DNA of 64,000 bases from Alphaproteobacteria bacterium (GTDB lineage: Bacteria > Pseudomonadota > Alphaproteobacteria > Bin65): assembly GCA_022819985.1 (NCBI GenBank), contig JAJEGH010000001.1, forward strand, positions 1-64,000. Reading direction: 5' to 3'. Under the pieces are notes generated by a model. The model did no database searches. It saw nothing but the letters and a program-made list of their open reading frames with translations, and had not been told where the DNA came from. Position numbers and translations under genes: made by a program. Of this stretch, positions 1-9,180 are shown in pieces. Numbering within the stretch: position 1 is the stretch's first letter; every line of letters begins with the position of its first letter.

Positions 1-48
1 CCGGCGGCGGACACGACCCATGGGCACCTTCCAGGACAGAACCTCCAT
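1..48 (-). CDS. Possible start of a gene running off the left edge
   Basis: On the minus strand an ATG at 19-21 is preceded by a purine-rich stretch that could serve as a ribosome site about 5 bases upstream. The frame stays open to the window edge. A second in-frame ATG lies at 46-48. Only 7-16 codons are visible (starting MGRVRRR from the inner ATG), too few to identify a product. It could equally be non-coding. Confidence 0.22.
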   Translation of the reverse strand, partial: MEVLSWKVPMGRVRRR

Positions 49-176
49 GGACCGAATCCTGTTCGCCATCTTCACACACGAAAACAAACGTCAGGGAATC
101 GCTACCCCTTTCCCCCTGACACATAACAATTGACGTTACCGGCAGTTAAACCTTGGGCAGTTAAACCTTGGGCAAC
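49..176. other. Intergenic region with inverted repeat and 15-bp triplication
   Basis: The segment is AT-richer than its surroundings. It holds an inverted repeat, GTCAGGG at 90-96 and CCCTGAC at 114-120, which could be an operator or transcript end. It also holds three tandem copies of a 15-base unit (141-155, 156-170, and a degenerate 171-185). The last copy contains the stop codon of the thioesterase gene. No gene is seen here. Confidence 0.55.
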
Positions 177-584
177 TCAACCTTCGGCGAGCCGCGCCTT
201 TTTCTTGGCCAGACGGCCGCCCTGCCGCGCCTTGTCGACGACGAAACGAATGTGCCGGGCCCGGCCGACATGGTCGAGCTCGTCACGGACGTTGACCTCA
301 AAGACGACGCGGGGGCCTTCGACTTCCACGACTTCGGCGCTGACCGTCACGCTCTGGCCGATCAGCGTCGGTCCCAGATGGTCGATCTCGACCCGCGCGC
401 CGACCGAATCCTCGCCGTCGTCGTGGTGCGGCAGCAGCAGTTCGCGGCAGGTATGCTCGATATCGCGCACCATGAACGGCGTGGCGTAGACGCGCAGATC
501 GTCGCCCATGAAGGCGATGGTGCGGTCCTTGTCGATCCCGATCGTCTCCTCATGGACGACGCCGGCTTTGAGCGAGTCTTTCAT
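177..584 (-). CDS. Hotdog-fold thioesterase, FlK-like
   Basis: A 135-residue single-domain protein resembling the fluoroacetyl-CoA thioesterase (FlK) branch of hotdog thioesterases, which hydrolyse acyl-CoA thioesters in the cytoplasm. The FMVRDIEH stretch places Glu43 at the FlK catalytic Glu, and the IDHLGPT stretch places His69 at the catalytic His. The long V-E-V-E-G-rich beta segment after it is typical of the fold. The ATG at 582-584 was chosen because family proteins begin with MK-D near this point; the open frame continues upstream without further homology. The C-terminus is Lys/Arg-rich (about residues 118-132). It lies 44 bases downstream of a CoA-transferase III gene on the same strand, so it is probably co-transcribed and acts on an acyl-CoA. 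The true substrate cannot be read from sequence. Confidence 0.75.
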   Translation of the reverse strand: MKDSLKAGVVHEETIGIDKDRTIAFMGDDLRVYATPFMVRDIEHTCRELLLPHHDDGEDSVGARVEIDHLGPTLIGQSVTVSAEVVEVEGPRVVFEVNVRDELDHVGRARHIRFVVDKARQGGRLAKKKARLAEG

Positions 585-628
585 ACCGTTTTCCCGATGT
601 TGGCTGACGGACTGGATAAAGGCGGGTC

Positions 629-1786
629 TCAACCGATGGCGTTGGCGGCGCGCAGGCCGGCGATTTCGCCGGCGGAAAAGCCCCAGGCGGCGAGCGCTTC
701 GTCGGTATCGGCGCCCGGCGGCGAGGGCGGGCGGCGGATCGCGCCGGGCGTCCGGCTGAAGCGCGGGGCCGGTGCCGGCTGCACGACGCCGTCGATCTCC
801 GCAAAGGTGCCGCGCGCCTTCATGTGCGCATGGTCCGGCGCCTCGTCGAGGTTCAGGACCGGCGCGAAGCAGACGTCGCTGCCCTCCATGATTTCGCACC
901 ATTCGTCCCGGGTCTTCGTCTTGAAAATGGCGGTGAGCTTTTCCCGGATGACGGGCCAGCTTTCCCGGCTCATCTGCGGCGGCAGGCCAGCCGGATCGAG
1001 CCCGGTCTTTTCCAGAAGTTCGGCGTAGAACTTGGCCTCGATGGAGCCGATGGAAACGAATTGGCCGTCGCTCGTCTCGTAAACCGAATAGAAATGGGCG
1101 CCGCCGTCGAGCAGGTTGGCGCCGCGCTCGTCTGTCCACAGGCCGGCCGCCTTGAGGCCGTAGAAGGTCGTCATCAGCGAGGCCGCGCCGTCGACCATCG
1201 CCGCATCCACCACCTGCCCCTTGCCGGACGTTCGCGCTTCGAGCAGGGCCGCGAGGACGCCGACCAGCAGGTAGAGCGTGCCGCCGCCGAAATCGCCGAC
1301 CAGGTTGAGCGGCGGCACCGGCGGCCCGTCGGCCGGGCCGATGGCGTTGAGCGCGCCGGTGAGCGCGATGTAGTTCATGTCGTGTCCGGCCGCCCGGGCC
1401 ATCGGGCCGTTCTGGCCCCAGCCGGTCATGCGGCCGTAGACCAGCTTCGGGTTGGTCTCAAAACAGTCCTTCGGGCCCAGGCCCATGCGCTCGGTCACGC
1501 CGGGCCGGAACCCCTCGATCAGGACGTCGGCGCGCTCGACCAGCCGCTTGACGACGGCGATCCCGTCCGGCGACTTGAGGTCGACGGCGATGGAGGGGCG
1601 TCCGCGGTGCAGCACCTGGTACTTCGCTGGCATGGCGATGCCGAGGCCCGGATCGGTCAGCCGGTCCACCTTGACGACCTCGGCGCCCATGTCGGCGAGC
1701 ATCATGCAGGCCATCGGGCCGGGGCCGATGCCGGCCAGTTCCACGACCCTGAGTCCTTTCAGGGGTCCGTCCGGCGGTCCGGGCAT
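629..1786 (-). CDS. CoA-transferase III / alpha-methylacyl-CoA racemase family
   Basis: A 385-residue CaiB/BaiF (class III CoA-transferase) family protein, full length. The N-terminus has the family pattern [16 protein letters not shown] followed by [11 protein letters not shown]. The [11 protein letters not shown] and NLVGDFGGG motifs put His135 and Asp165 at the catalytic pair of mycobacterial and human alpha-methylacyl-CoA racemase. This favours a 2-methylacyl-CoA racemase over a true CoA-transferase. Such enzymes interconvert R and S methyl-branched acyl-CoAs for beta-oxidation. It sits upstream of the thioesterase and downstream of an LLM oxidoreductase, all on the minus strand. Substrate is unknown; a CoA-transferase role remains possible. 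Confidence 0.85.
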   Translation of the reverse strand: MPGPPDGPLKGLRVVELAGIGPGPMACMMLADMGAEVVKVDRLTDPGLGIAMPAKYQVLHRGRPSIAVDLKSPDGIAVVKRLVERADVLIEGFRPGVTERMGLGPKDCFETNPKLVYGRMTGWGQNGPMARAAGHDMNYIALTGALNAIGPADGPPVPPLNLVGDFGGGTLYLLVGVLAALLEARTSGKGQVVDAAMVDGAASLMTTFYGLKAAGLWTDERGANLLDGGAHFYSVYETSDGQFVSIGSIEAKFYAELLEKTGLDPAGLPPQMSRESWPVIREKLTAIFKTKTRDEWCEIMEGSDVCFAPVLNLDEAPDHAHMKARGTFAEIDGVVQPAPAPRFSRTPGAIRRPPSPPGADTDEALAAWGFSAGEIAGLRAANAIG

Positions 1787-1863
1787 GCGATTGTCTCCTT
1801 CGGACAGGGTGCGCGCCGCCGTTCCCGCCGCTGCGACCCGGCGGGCGGCACGAATGGCGCCGC

Positions 1864-2958
1864 TTACGCCGCAGCCGCCATTCGCTCGGCCGCCGGGCCG
1901 AGCTTCTTCAACTCCGGCATCACCTCGCGGGCGAACAGGCGCATGTTGGCTTCGGCGAGGTCCCCGGACATGCCGGCATATTTGAACACGCCGACGAAGC
2001 TGTCGGCGCCGGCCTTGCCGGAAATGTCGACGATCTTTTCATAGACCATTTCCGGCGTGCCCCAGACCTGCAGGCCGAGGAAAAATTCGGTCGCCGCCTC
2101 GTCGCCCTGCTTTTGCAGGTTCTCGGCGAACTTGCCGTAATATTCGTAGCCCTTCGTCGTCTTCAGGTGGTCGCCGGCGAATTCGTAATGCGCCAGCACG
2201 CTGTGCCAGTAGCCGCCGATATACGTTCTCGCCATCTCGTAGGCGCGTTCCTCGCTCTCGTCGACGAAGGTCCAGCCGGCGGCGATCGGCGCCGGCGCGT
2301 CGAAACCGTTGACCCGCTGGAACAGCGCCCGGTATTCGGCCAGCTCCCTGGCGACGTGTTCCCAGGGCTTCTGCGGGATGATGAGCAGGCCGACGCCCAG
2401 CTTCGCCATGATCTCCGCCGATTCCGGCGAGACCGCGGCGGCGTAGGTCCGCCCCTTGAAACTCAGGTTGGCGCGCGGCCGGACGGCGGCGCGGGGCTGG
2501 GTGTAGAATTCGCCGTCATATTCGCAGAAGCCGCTTTCGAGCCCGCCCATGATCATCTCGGCAGCCTCGACGAAGCGGGCGCGGCTCTCCTCCATCGGCA
2601 CGCGGAAACCGTCGAACTCGCAGCGGCCGGCGCCGCGGCCCATCCCGAAGATGACCCGCCCGCCGGACATGACGTCGAGCATGGCGATCTGTTCGGCGAC
2701 CCGGAACGGATCGCGCCAGGGCAGCACAACGACCATCGTGCCCAGCCGGGCCGTCGTCGTGCGGGCGGCCGCGTAGGCGAGGAACTGCACCGGGTCCGGG
2801 CACATGATGTAATCGGTGATATGGTGTTCGGTCGCCCACACAGAGTCGAAGCCCAGGGGCTCGACCAGGTCCACCAGGGCCAGCTCGTCCTTCCAGACCG
2901 CGTGGTCCGGCTGCTGCTTGCCGGGGTTCTGGAAAATGAAAGAAGCGCCGACATGCAT
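1864..2958 (-). CDS. LLM-class flavin-dependent oxidoreductase
   Basis: A 364-residue bacterial-luciferase-like (LLM) protein forming a TIM barrel that uses reduced F420 or FMN. Visible family signatures are the N-terminal [17 protein letters not shown], the [25 protein letters not shown] segment in two parts, and [13 protein letters not shown]. These are shared with alkanal and alkanesulfonate monooxygenases. The C-terminal portion (about 290-345) contains the usual GTPEMV segment. It is first in a minus-strand group of three genes with 77 bases to the next one. The likely role is a monooxygenase or dehydrogenase in acyl or solvent metabolism; the specific reaction cannot be assigned. Confidence 0.85.
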   Translation of the reverse strand: MHVGASFIFQNPGKQQPDHAVWKDELALVDLVEPLGFDSVWATEHHITDYIMCPDPVQFLAYAAARTTTARLGTMVVVLPWRDPFRVAEQIAMLDVMSGGRVIFGMGRGAGRCEFDGFRVPMEESRARFVEAAEMIMGGLESGFCEYDGEFYTQPRAAVRPRANLSFKGRTYAAAVSPESAEIMAKLGVGLLIIPQKPWEHVARELAEYRALFQRVNGFDAPAPIAAGWTFVDESEERAYEMARTYIGGYWHSVLAHYEFAGDHLKTTKGYEYYGKFAENLQKQGDEAATEFFLGLQVWGTPEMVYEKIVDISGKAGADSFVGVFKYAGMSGDLAEANMRLFAREVMPELKKLGPAAERMAAAA

Positions 2959-3288
2959 GGCGGTGTTTCTCCCGGATTGTGGGCGATTGCGGGCAGGCGG
3001 CCCGCCGGGCCAGTCCTACACCAGCCCCCGGCGGGGAGTCACGCCCATCCTGCCCGGCCGGCGCCGCGCCGCAGCGCCCGCGCCTACCCTCGAAGCGGCG
3101 GCGCGCGGCACCGGTGCGAAACCGTCTTGAAATTGCCACAGTACGGATCATGTATAGCGGCGGCACGGCGAACGGGCGCAATTCCCGCGCCCGGATCCGG
3201 GAGCGTCTACCGCCCCGGCCGCCGCCGCCCCGCCGGCCCGGACGCCCGTCCGGACGGCATTTGCACATACCGCTGCCCCTGCCAGGCG
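2959..3288. other. Divergent intergenic region, no gene seen
   Basis: About 330 bases between the divergent LLM oxidoreductase and the ABC exporter operon. It must carry promoters for both directions. The part near 3125-3175 (the CAGTACGG / ATGTATAGC area) is the least GC-rich. I see no convincing paired -35/-10 box, RNA gene or repeat. Open frames here are extensions of neighbouring frames and show no family similarity. Confidence 0.5.
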
Positions 3289-4257
3289 ATGGACCGGATG
3301 ATCGAAGTTCAGTCGCTCACCAAGCATTTCGGCCCGATCCGGGCGGTCGACGGCGTGTCCTTCTCGGTCGCGAAGGGCGAGGTACTCGGCTTTCTCGGCC
3401 CGAACGGGGCCGGCAAGTCGACCACGATGAAGATGATCACCGGCTTCATTACGCCGACGGCCGGCACCGCCGCGGTCTGCGGCCACGACATCCGCAGCGC
3501 GCCGATCGCCGCCAAGGCGCGCATCGGCTACCTGCCGGAGGGCGCGCCGCTCTACGCCGACATGACGGCGCGCGGCTTCCTCAATTTCATCGGCGCCAGC
3601 CGCGGGCTGCGCGGCGCGGGCCGCGCGAAAGCCGTCGACCGGGTCGTGGAAATCGCCCAGCTCGAGACGGTGCTCGACCAGCCGATCGAGACCCTGTCCA
3701 AGGGCTTCACCCGGCGGGTCGGCCTGGCCCAGGCCCTGCTGCACGATCCGGACGTGCTGATCCTGGACGAGCCGACCGACGGCCTCGACCCGAACCAGAA
3801 GCACCATGTCCGCCAGGTCATCAACGACATGGCGCCGGACAAGGCCATCGTCATCTCGACCCACATTCTCGAAGAGGTCCACGCGGTGTGCAGCCGGGCG
3901 ATGATCATCGACCACGGCCGGCTGCTCGCCGACAGCACGCCCGCCGAACTCGAGGCGCGGGCCCAGCACCACAACACCGTCACCCTGCGCACGCTGGCCA
4001 TGCCGCCCGACGGAGAGCGCGCAGCGCTCGGGCGGCTCGACGGCGTGCTCGGGATCGAGGAAGGCGGTTCGGCCGGCGAGCCGGTCTTCCGGGTCATCCC
4101 GCAGGAGGGCGCGAACGTGCTGCCGGCGGTCACCGCCTTCGTCGCCGAGAAGGGCTGGAAGGTCGACGAGCTGCGCCTGGAGCAGGGCCGGCTGGACGAC
4201 GTGTTCCGGGAACTCACCGCAGCCGGCGCGGCCGGCCGCGATGCGGAGGCCGCATAA
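3289..4257 (+). CDS. ABC transporter ATP-binding protein, GldA-like
   Basis: A 322-residue ABC ATPase (from ATG 3289; a second ATG at 3298 gives the usual MIEVQSLTK start). Walker A is GPNGAGKST, the signature is LSKGFTRRVG (a variant of LSGGQ), and Walker B is DVLILDEPTDGLDP, followed by the H-loop in STHILEEV. The C-terminal extension of about 80 residues resembles the DUF4162-type tail of exporter ATPases. Its stop overlaps the permease ATG by one base (TAATG), so translation is coupled. It energises the permease and GldG partners downstream. GldA-type exporters are named from gliding Bacteroidetes but are common in non-gliders, so motility is not implied. Confidence 0.9.
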   Translation: MDRMIEVQSLTKHFGPIRAVDGVSFSVAKGEVLGFLGPNGAGKSTTMKMITGFITPTAGTAAVCGHDIRSAPIAAKARIGYLPEGAPLYADMTARGFLNFIGASRGLRGAGRAKAVDRVVEIAQLETVLDQPIETLSKGFTRRVGLAQALLHDPDVLILDEPTDGLDPNQKHHVRQVINDMAPDKAIVISTHILEEVHAVCSRAMIIDHGRLLADSTPAELEARAQHHNTVTLRTLAMPPDGERAALGRLDGVLGIEEGGSAGEPVFRVIPQEGANVLPAVTAFVAEKGWKVDELRLEQGRLDDVFRELTAAGAAGRDAEAA

Positions 4258-5000
4258 TGAACGCCGCCCGCACCGTCGCCGTGATTTTCCGGCGGGAATT
4301 CGCCGGCTATTTCGCCAGCCCCGTCGCCTATGTCTTCCTGATCGTCTTCCTCGCGCTGGCCGGGGCGCTGACCTTCTTCATCGGCAATTTCTTCCAGCGC
4401 AACCAGGCGGACCTGGACAGCTTCTTCGTCTTCCACCCCTGGGTCTACCTGTTCCTGATGCCGGCGATCGCGATGCGCCTGTGGGCGGAAGAGCGCAAGA
4501 CCGGGACGGTGGAGCTGCTGTTCACCCTGCCGATCGCGACCTGGCATGCCGTGGCGGGCAAGTTCCTCGCCGCCTGGCTGTTCGCCGGCGTGGCGCTGGC
4601 GCTGACCTTCCCGATCTGGATCACCGTGGCCAATCTGGGCGCTCCCGACCACGGCCCGATCGTCGCCGGCTATCTCGGCAGCTTCCTGATGGCCGGCGGC
4701 TACCTCGCCATCGGCTCCTGCCTGTCGGCGACGACAAAGAACCAGGTCATCGCCTTCGTGCTGGCGGCGATCGTCTGCTTCGCCTTTTCGATGGCGGGCG
4801 CCGAGGTCGTGCTCGGCCTGATCCGGGATATCCTGCCCCAGGACTTCGTCAACCTGGTCGCTTCGTTCAGCTTCCTGAACCATTTCGCCGAAATGCGCAA
4901 AGGCGTGATCGACCTGCGCAACCTGCTCTACTTCCTCTCGGTCATCGGCGTGTTCCTGTTTGCGACCGTGCTGGTCCTCGACCTCAAGAAGGCGGAGTAG
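4257..5000 (+). CDS. ABC transporter permease, GldF-like
   Basis: A 247-residue integral membrane protein with about six hydrophobic segments. It begins with the exporter-type N-terminus RREFAGYFASPVAYVF, which is characteristic of GldF / ABC-2 permeases. Its ATG overlaps the stop codon of the ATPase gene, and the next gene begins four bases after its stop. Together with the ATPase it should form the membrane-spanning exporter. The cargo is not known for this family. The RLWAEERKTGTVELL stretch is the conserved cytoplasmic loop of ABC-2 permeases. Confidence 0.88.
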   Translation: MNAARTVAVIFRREFAGYFASPVAYVFLIVFLALAGALTFFIGNFFQRNQADLDSFFVFHPWVYLFLMPAIAMRLWAEERKTGTVELLFTLPIATWHAVAGKFLAAWLFAGVALALTFPIWITVANLGAPDHGPIVAGYLGSFLMAGGYLAIGSCLSATTKNQVIAFVLAAIVCFAFSMAGAEVVLGLIRDILPQDFVNLVASFSFLNHFAEMRKGVIDLRNLLYFLSVIGVFLFATVLVLDLKKAE

Positions 5001-5004
5001 GCCG

Positions 5005-6975
5005 ATGGCGTTCCTCAGCGACCGGCGCAATCTCGCGATCGCCTCCCTGATCGTCGCCTTCGTCTTCCTGTTCGCCTTCAACGCCTTTGTCGGCAACGCC
5101 CTTGTCGGAAGCGCCGGGCGCAACCTTTCGGTCGACCTGACCGAGGACCGGGAGTTCACCCTCTCCGAGGGCACGGAACGGGTACTGAAATCGCTCGAAG
5201 AGCCGGTTACGCTGCGCCTGTTCCTCTCGCCCGCGCTGATCGAGCGGGCGCCGGGCTACGCCGCGGCGGCGAGCCGGGTGCGCAACCTTCTCGACCGCTA
5301 CGTTGCCCTGGCGAACGGCAAGATCCGCCTGGAGACCTACCGGCCCGAGCCCTATTCGGAAGACGAGGACAAGGCCGAGGCCTACGGCATGGAAGGCGTG
5401 CCGATCGATACCGCCGGCACGCTGGTCTATTTCGGCCTGGCCGGAACCAACACGGTGGATGCGGAAGAGAGCATCCCCTTCTTCCATCCGAACCGCCAGC
5501 GTTTCGTCGAATACGACATCACCCGGCTGGTCCACAGCCTGGGCGTAAAGAAGCGGGTCGTCGGCCTGATTGCCGGACTTGCGATCAACGGCACCTTCAG
5601 CATGCAGGGGGGCATGCAGCAGCCCTGGCCGATCTACAAGGAGATCGAGAAGCAGTTCGAGGTGAAGACGGTCGACGAGACCAAGGACAGCATCCCGGAC
5701 GATATCGACGTGCTGATGATCGTCCATCCGCGCAGCCTGTCGGACAAGACGCTTTACGCCATCGACCAGTATGTCCTGAAGGGCGGCAAGGCCCTGGTCA
5801 TGGTCGACCCGGTGCCCGAAACCGCGCCGCGCCGCCGCAGCTTCATGGGCGCCGGGCCGGTTCCGCCGGGCTCCGGGCTGCCGAAGCTGTTCGAGGCCTG
5901 GGGCGTCGACTACGACAGCGCCGCGGTGGCGACCGACGCCAACCGGGCCATCGCGATGCCCCATAACGTCCGGGGCCAGACCGTGCGGGTGCCGCACGTT
6001 GCCTATATGGAGCTGCGCAAGGAGGACCTGCACGCGACCGACCGGGTGACCGCCCAGATCGAAGTCCTGATCTTCGCGACTCCGGGCCATTTCGCCAAGG
6101 CGAAGGACGGGAAGACGGCGGTCTCGCCGCTCGTGACGACGACCGGGGTCGCCATGGTGCGCAAAGCGGAGGATTACCGGCTGCAGCCCGACCTTGTCGA
6201 CCTCTACCGAACCTACCGTCCCGGTGACAGGAAACTGTGGCTCGCCGTGCGCGTGACCGGCAAGGCGGACAGCGCCTTCCCCGACGGCCGCCCCGCCGAC
6301 GATGCGGACGCCAAAAAAGAGGCGGGCGAAAGTGCGGCAAAGGACACCGGTGCGGAAAGCGGGAAAGACGCGAAAGCGGCGGCCGAACCGGCCCATGCCG
6401 CAACGTCGCAGAAGCCGCTCAACCTGATCCTAGTCGCCGACGCCGATTTCATGGAAACCGGCTTCTGGGCCCAGAAGACGGCGGTCGGCGAGGCGGAGGT
6501 CTACACGCCGTTCGCCAACAATGCCGACTTCGTCGTCAACGCGCTGGACGATCTGGCGCGCGCCGATCCGCTGATCGGCCTGCGCGGGCGCGGCGCGCCG
6601 GCGCGGCCGTTCACCGTGGTCGACGACCTGAGCAAGGCGTCGCAGAACAAGCTGCGCGCCAAGCAGCTCGAGCTGGCGCGCGATCTCGAGGACATTCGCA
6701 AGAAGCTCAACGAGGCCCGGACCGCGAGCAAGGACGGCCGGACCGTTCTGACCGACAAGCAGCAGGAAACGCTGCGCGGCTATCTGACGAAGTTTCTCGC
6801 CATCCGGCAGGAGCAGCGGGCCGTCCTCGCCGATCTGCGCAAGGATGTCGAGGCGCTGGAGGCACAAACCAAATTCTACAACATCGCGCTGATCCCCCTG
6901 CTGATCGCCGTGCTGGCGATCCTGGTCGCGATCTGGCGCGCGCGGCGCCGGCGCAGGCGCTACGAAACCGCCTGA
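5005..6975 (+). CDS. GldG-family ABC transporter auxiliary protein
   Basis: A 656-residue protein with an N-terminal membrane helix (about residues 8-28), a large GldG-type (ABC-type uncharacterised transport system, periplasmic) domain, and a C-terminal membrane helix (about 625-645) ending in an Arg-rich tail. The N-terminal signature after the helix, SVDLTEDREFTLSEGT, is diagnostic of GldG. An Ala/Lys/Glu-rich low-complexity linker lies at roughly residues 433-472, and a coiled-coil-like segment precedes the last helix. It starts four bases after the permease stop and belongs to the same operon. Its role is as partner of the exporter; the biochemical function is undetermined. Confidence 0.86.
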   Translation: MAFLSDRRNLAIASLIVAFVFLFAFNAFVGNALVGSAGRNLSVDLTEDREFTLSEGTERVLKSLEEPVTLRLFLSPALIERAPGYAAAASRVRNLLDRYVALANGKIRLETYRPEPYSEDEDKAEAYGMEGVPIDTAGTLVYFGLAGTNTVDAEESIPFFHPNRQRFVEYDITRLVHSLGVKKRVVGLIAGLAINGTFSMQGGMQQPWPIYKEIEKQFEVKTVDETKDSIPDDIDVLMIVHPRSLSDKTLYAIDQYVLKGGKALVMVDPVPETAPRRRSFMGAGPVPPGSGLPKLFEAWGVDYDSAAVATDANRAIAMPHNVRGQTVRVPHVAYMELRKEDLHATDRVTAQIEVLIFATPGHFAKAKDGKTAVSPLVTTTGVAMVRKAEDYRLQPDLVDLYRTYRPGDRKLWLAVRVTGKADSAFPDGRPADDADAKKEAGESAAKDTGAESGKDAKAAAEPAHAATSQKPLNLILVADADFMETGFWAQKTAVGEAEVYTPFANNADFVVNALDDLARADPLIGLRGRGAPARPFTVVDDLSKASQNKLRAKQLELARDLEDIRKKLNEARTASKDGRTVLTDKQQETLRGYLTKFLAIRQEQRAVLADLRKDVEALEAQTKFYNIALIPLLIAVLAILVAIWRARRRRRRYETA

Positions 6976-7004
6976 GCGCGCCTTTCGCTTCGGAACCGCC
7001 CACC

Positions 7005-8180
7005 ATGACCAAGACCGGCTTCCTGATCCTGACTGCCGTCACCGCCGCGCTGATCGCCGGCGCTGCAGCGCTGCGGCCGGCGGCGACGACAATGGCACCC
7101 TCGGAAGGCGCCCGTTTTTTTCCCGGCCTCGACGGCGCGGCGCTCGACGCGGTCGACCGCATCCGCGTAACCGCCGAGGGCAAGGGAATCACCCTGGATC
7201 GCAAGGACGGCCGATGGACCGTGCGCGACAAGGGCGGCTATCCGGCGGCCTTTGCCAAGGTGAAGGAGGCGCTGGTTTCGCTGTCGCAACTCCGGCAGTT
7301 CGAGCGCAAGACCGCCGACCCGTCGCGCTACGACAAGCTCGATCTCGGCGACCCGGCCGAAAAGGACGCGAAGTCCAAGCGGCTGACCGCTTTCGCCGCC
7401 GGCAAGACGGTCGCCGACGTGATCGTCGGCAAGAGCAACACCAAGGAAATCCTGTTCGGCCGCTCGCTGGTCTATGTCCGCCTGCCCGGCGACAAACAGA
7501 GCTGGCTCGCGGTCGGCGATCCGAAGCTGGCCGCCGAGGCCGGCGACTGGCTCGACCGCGCGGTGCTCGACGTCAAGACCGGGCGGATCCGGGAAGTGGT
7601 CCAGACCGCCGCCGGCGGCACCGGCGAGGAAGCGGCCGAACCGCCCCGGGTGATCGTGGGCAAGGACAAGGCCGGGGACGATAAATTCCGGCTGCGCAAC
7701 CTGCCGGAAGGCCGCGAGATCAAGGGCGAGCGTTTCCTGCGCTATATCGGCGAGAGCCTCGACAATCTGACGCTGGAGGACGTCAGGCCGGCCGGCGAGG
7801 TCGATTTTGCCGGCAAGGCCGCAGGCAGCGCCGTATTCCGGACCTTCGACGGCCTGGTCGTTACCGCAACGCTGGCCCGGACCGGCAAGCCGGACGAGGA
7901 CGACAAATACTGGATGACCTTCGAGGCGGGCGTCGATGAATCCGCGCTGCTCAAGGACAAGCCGAAGGCGGGCTCCGATCTCAAACCGGCGGACGAGGTC
8001 CGCAAGGAAGCCGCGGCGATCGAGGCCAGGACCGCCGGCTGGGCCTACAAGGTCTCCAGCACCGTGACCCGTTTCCTGCGCTACACCATGGCCGACATCC
8101 TCAAACCGCCGCCGGAGAAGAAGGACGGGGACGGGACGGAGAACGACAGCAATAGGGCGCCAGATAAATCGGAAAATTAG
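7005..8180 (+). CDS. DUF4340 domain protein of the Gld-type exporter operon
   Basis: A 391-residue protein with an N-terminal membrane anchor or signal segment (about residues 4-25, ending in an Ala-rich stretch) and DUF4340 repeats in the body. The pattern DRIRVTAEGKGITLDRKDGRW followed by a VxxALxxLxxL helix and the GK-TVADVIVGKS segment is typical. DUF4340 proteins are regularly encoded last in GldA-GldF-GldG operons and are thought to be extracytoplasmic. The ATG at 7005 was chosen over upstream options because it directly precedes the hydrophobic segment. The gap from gldG is 29 bases. Function is unknown. Confidence 0.82.
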   Translation: MTKTGFLILTAVTAALIAGAAALRPAATTMAPSEGARFFPGLDGAALDAVDRIRVTAEGKGITLDRKDGRWTVRDKGGYPAAFAKVKEALVSLSQLRQFERKTADPSRYDKLDLGDPAEKDAKSKRLTAFAAGKTVADVIVGKSNTKEILFGRSLVYVRLPGDKQSWLAVGDPKLAAEAGDWLDRAVLDVKTGRIREVVQTAAGGTGEEAAEPPRVIVGKDKAGDDKFRLRNLPEGREIKGERFLRYIGESLDNLTLEDVRPAGEVDFAGKAAGSAVFRTFDGLVVTATLARTGKPDEDDKYWMTFEAGVDESALLKDKPKAGSDLKPADEVRKEAAAIEARTAGWAYKVSSTVTRFLRYTMADILKPPPEKKDGDGTENDSNRAPDKSEN

Positions 8181-8211
8181 CGCTTGGGCTGAGCACCGAA
8201 ATCTGCACTGC

Positions 8212-8258
8212 TTGACTTGCGGCCGTCGTTGGCCATAAATTCCGGGAACGTTACCGGA
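8212..8258 (+). promoter_or_regulatory. Putative promoter and operator of the VapBC-like pair
   Basis: TTGACT at 8212-8217 and CATAAA at 8234-8239 form a plausible sigma-70 promoter with a 16-base spacer. Just downstream an inverted repeat (TCCGG 8241-8245, CCGGA 8254-8258) could be an autoregulatory operator. No strong ribosome site precedes the antitoxin ATG at 8273. Confidence 0.4.
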
Positions 8259-8272
8259 TTTTTGATGTTGCT

Positions 8273-8593
8273 ATGAAACGCGCTGTCAAACCCGCTCTGA
8301 AAGTACCTCGTGTGGCCCGGCACCGAAGAAAGGTCGAGGCCGGTGGCTCAAGGCGAGTCGAGGTTACGGTCCCGTCCGGCGACGCCGGTCTCGTCAAGGC
8401 CATTGCGGGCGCACTGCGCGCCGGCGGTGAGGACGCGCGGCGCATTCGCGATACGCTGGATCCGATGTTGACTGTCCCGAAAGCGACGACAGGACGGGAA
8501 CTCGTCGCCTTCTTCCGTGCGTCGCCTCTTGTCGGCGTCGAACTGCAGATTGAGCGAGACCGATCGGCCGGACGCGATGTCGACCTCGATTGA
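8273..8593 (+). CDS. VapB/FitA-like antitoxin
   Basis: A 106-residue basic protein immediately upstream of a PIN-domain toxin. The segment RRVEVTVPSGDAGLVKAIAG looks like a short beta strand followed by a helix, as in DNA-binding antitoxins. The C-terminal stretch ELVAFFRASPLVGVEL followed by an acidic tail resembles the toxin-wrapping tail seen in VapB/FitA-type antitoxins. Its TGA overlaps the toxin ATG by one base. The antitoxin role is inferred mainly from position; the DNA-binding family is uncertain. It should neutralise the toxin and repress the operon. Confidence 0.62.
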   Translation: MKRAVKPALKVPRVARHRRKVEAGGSRRVEVTVPSGDAGLVKAIAGALRAGGEDARRIRDTLDPMLTVPKATTGRELVAFFRASPLVGVELQIERDRSAGRDVDLD

Positions 8594-9021
8594 TGGCTTA
8601 CTTGCTCGATACAAACGTTATCAGCGAGACGATCAAAGCGAGGCCGGAACAACTGGTGCTCGACTGGCTCGAAGCACAAGCGGCAAGAGATTTGTACCTG
8701 GCCGCGCAAACCTTGGGTGAGTTGGTTCGCGGTGCGCGGAAAGCCGGCGACAGGATGCGACGAGAGCGTCTCGAGCGCTGGATTGCGGTCGATCTTGCCG
8801 AACAGTTTGAGGGGCGCGTGTTGCCTTTCGATGGCGCCGCTGCCGCTATTTGGGGACAGATTATGGGCGACGGCGACCGTTCGGGCCTGACGCCGCCTCT
8901 GGCTGACGCCCAGATTGCTGCTGTCGCAATTCGCCACGATCTCACGGTCGTAACTCGCAACGTCAGCGATTTTGAGCATCTCGACGTAAGACTGTTCAAC
9001 CCGTGGCCCACCGGGCAGTAA
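8593..9021 (+). CDS. vapC: PIN-domain ribonuclease toxin, VapC family
   Basis: A 142-residue PIN-domain protein of normal VapC length. The acidic residues expected to bind magnesium are all present: Asp6 in LLDTNVISE, Glu43 in GELVRG, Asp105 in PLADAQIAA and Asp126 in TRNVSDF. VapC proteins cleave specific RNAs, often initiator tRNA or rRNA loops. The start is ATG 8593, sharing its A with the antitoxin stop; a TTG three bases earlier is also in frame. The intact catalytic set suggests an active toxin controlled by the preceding antitoxin. Confidence 0.88.
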   Translation: MAYLLDTNVISETIKARPEQLVLDWLEAQAARDLYLAAQTLGELVRGARKAGDRMRRERLERWIAVDLAEQFEGRVLPFDGAAAAIWGQIMGDGDRSGLTPPLADAQIAAVAIRHDLTVVTRNVSDFEHLDVRLFNPWPTGQ

Positions 9022-9082
9022 ACTTCGCCTTTCGTTTGGGTCCGAACGGCCCGGCGCGTTGCACTGGCGGTCGCGGCGGCTC

Positions 9083-9111
9083 TCGCCACCGGAATTCCGG
9101 CGGGCTATGAT
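9083..9111 (+). promoter_or_regulatory. Putative promoter of the dienelactone hydrolase gene
   Basis: TCGCCA (9083-9088) and TATGAT (9106-9111) are separated by 17 bases and lie 70 bases upstream of the ATG at 9181. A strong ribosome site, GGGAGGA, lies about 5 bases before that ATG and fixes the start. Confidence 0.4.
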
Positions 9112-9180
9112 CCGGTTGAATCGGGACATTGACTTGTCGCCGCGTTGCCGACACGGCCGCGGCGCATCGGGAGGAACGGC

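Noticed and set aside
3289..8180. A gliding-motility apparatus
   Set aside because: Only the Gld-type ABC exporter genes are present, with no other gld genes. This exporter set is common in non-gliding bacteria.
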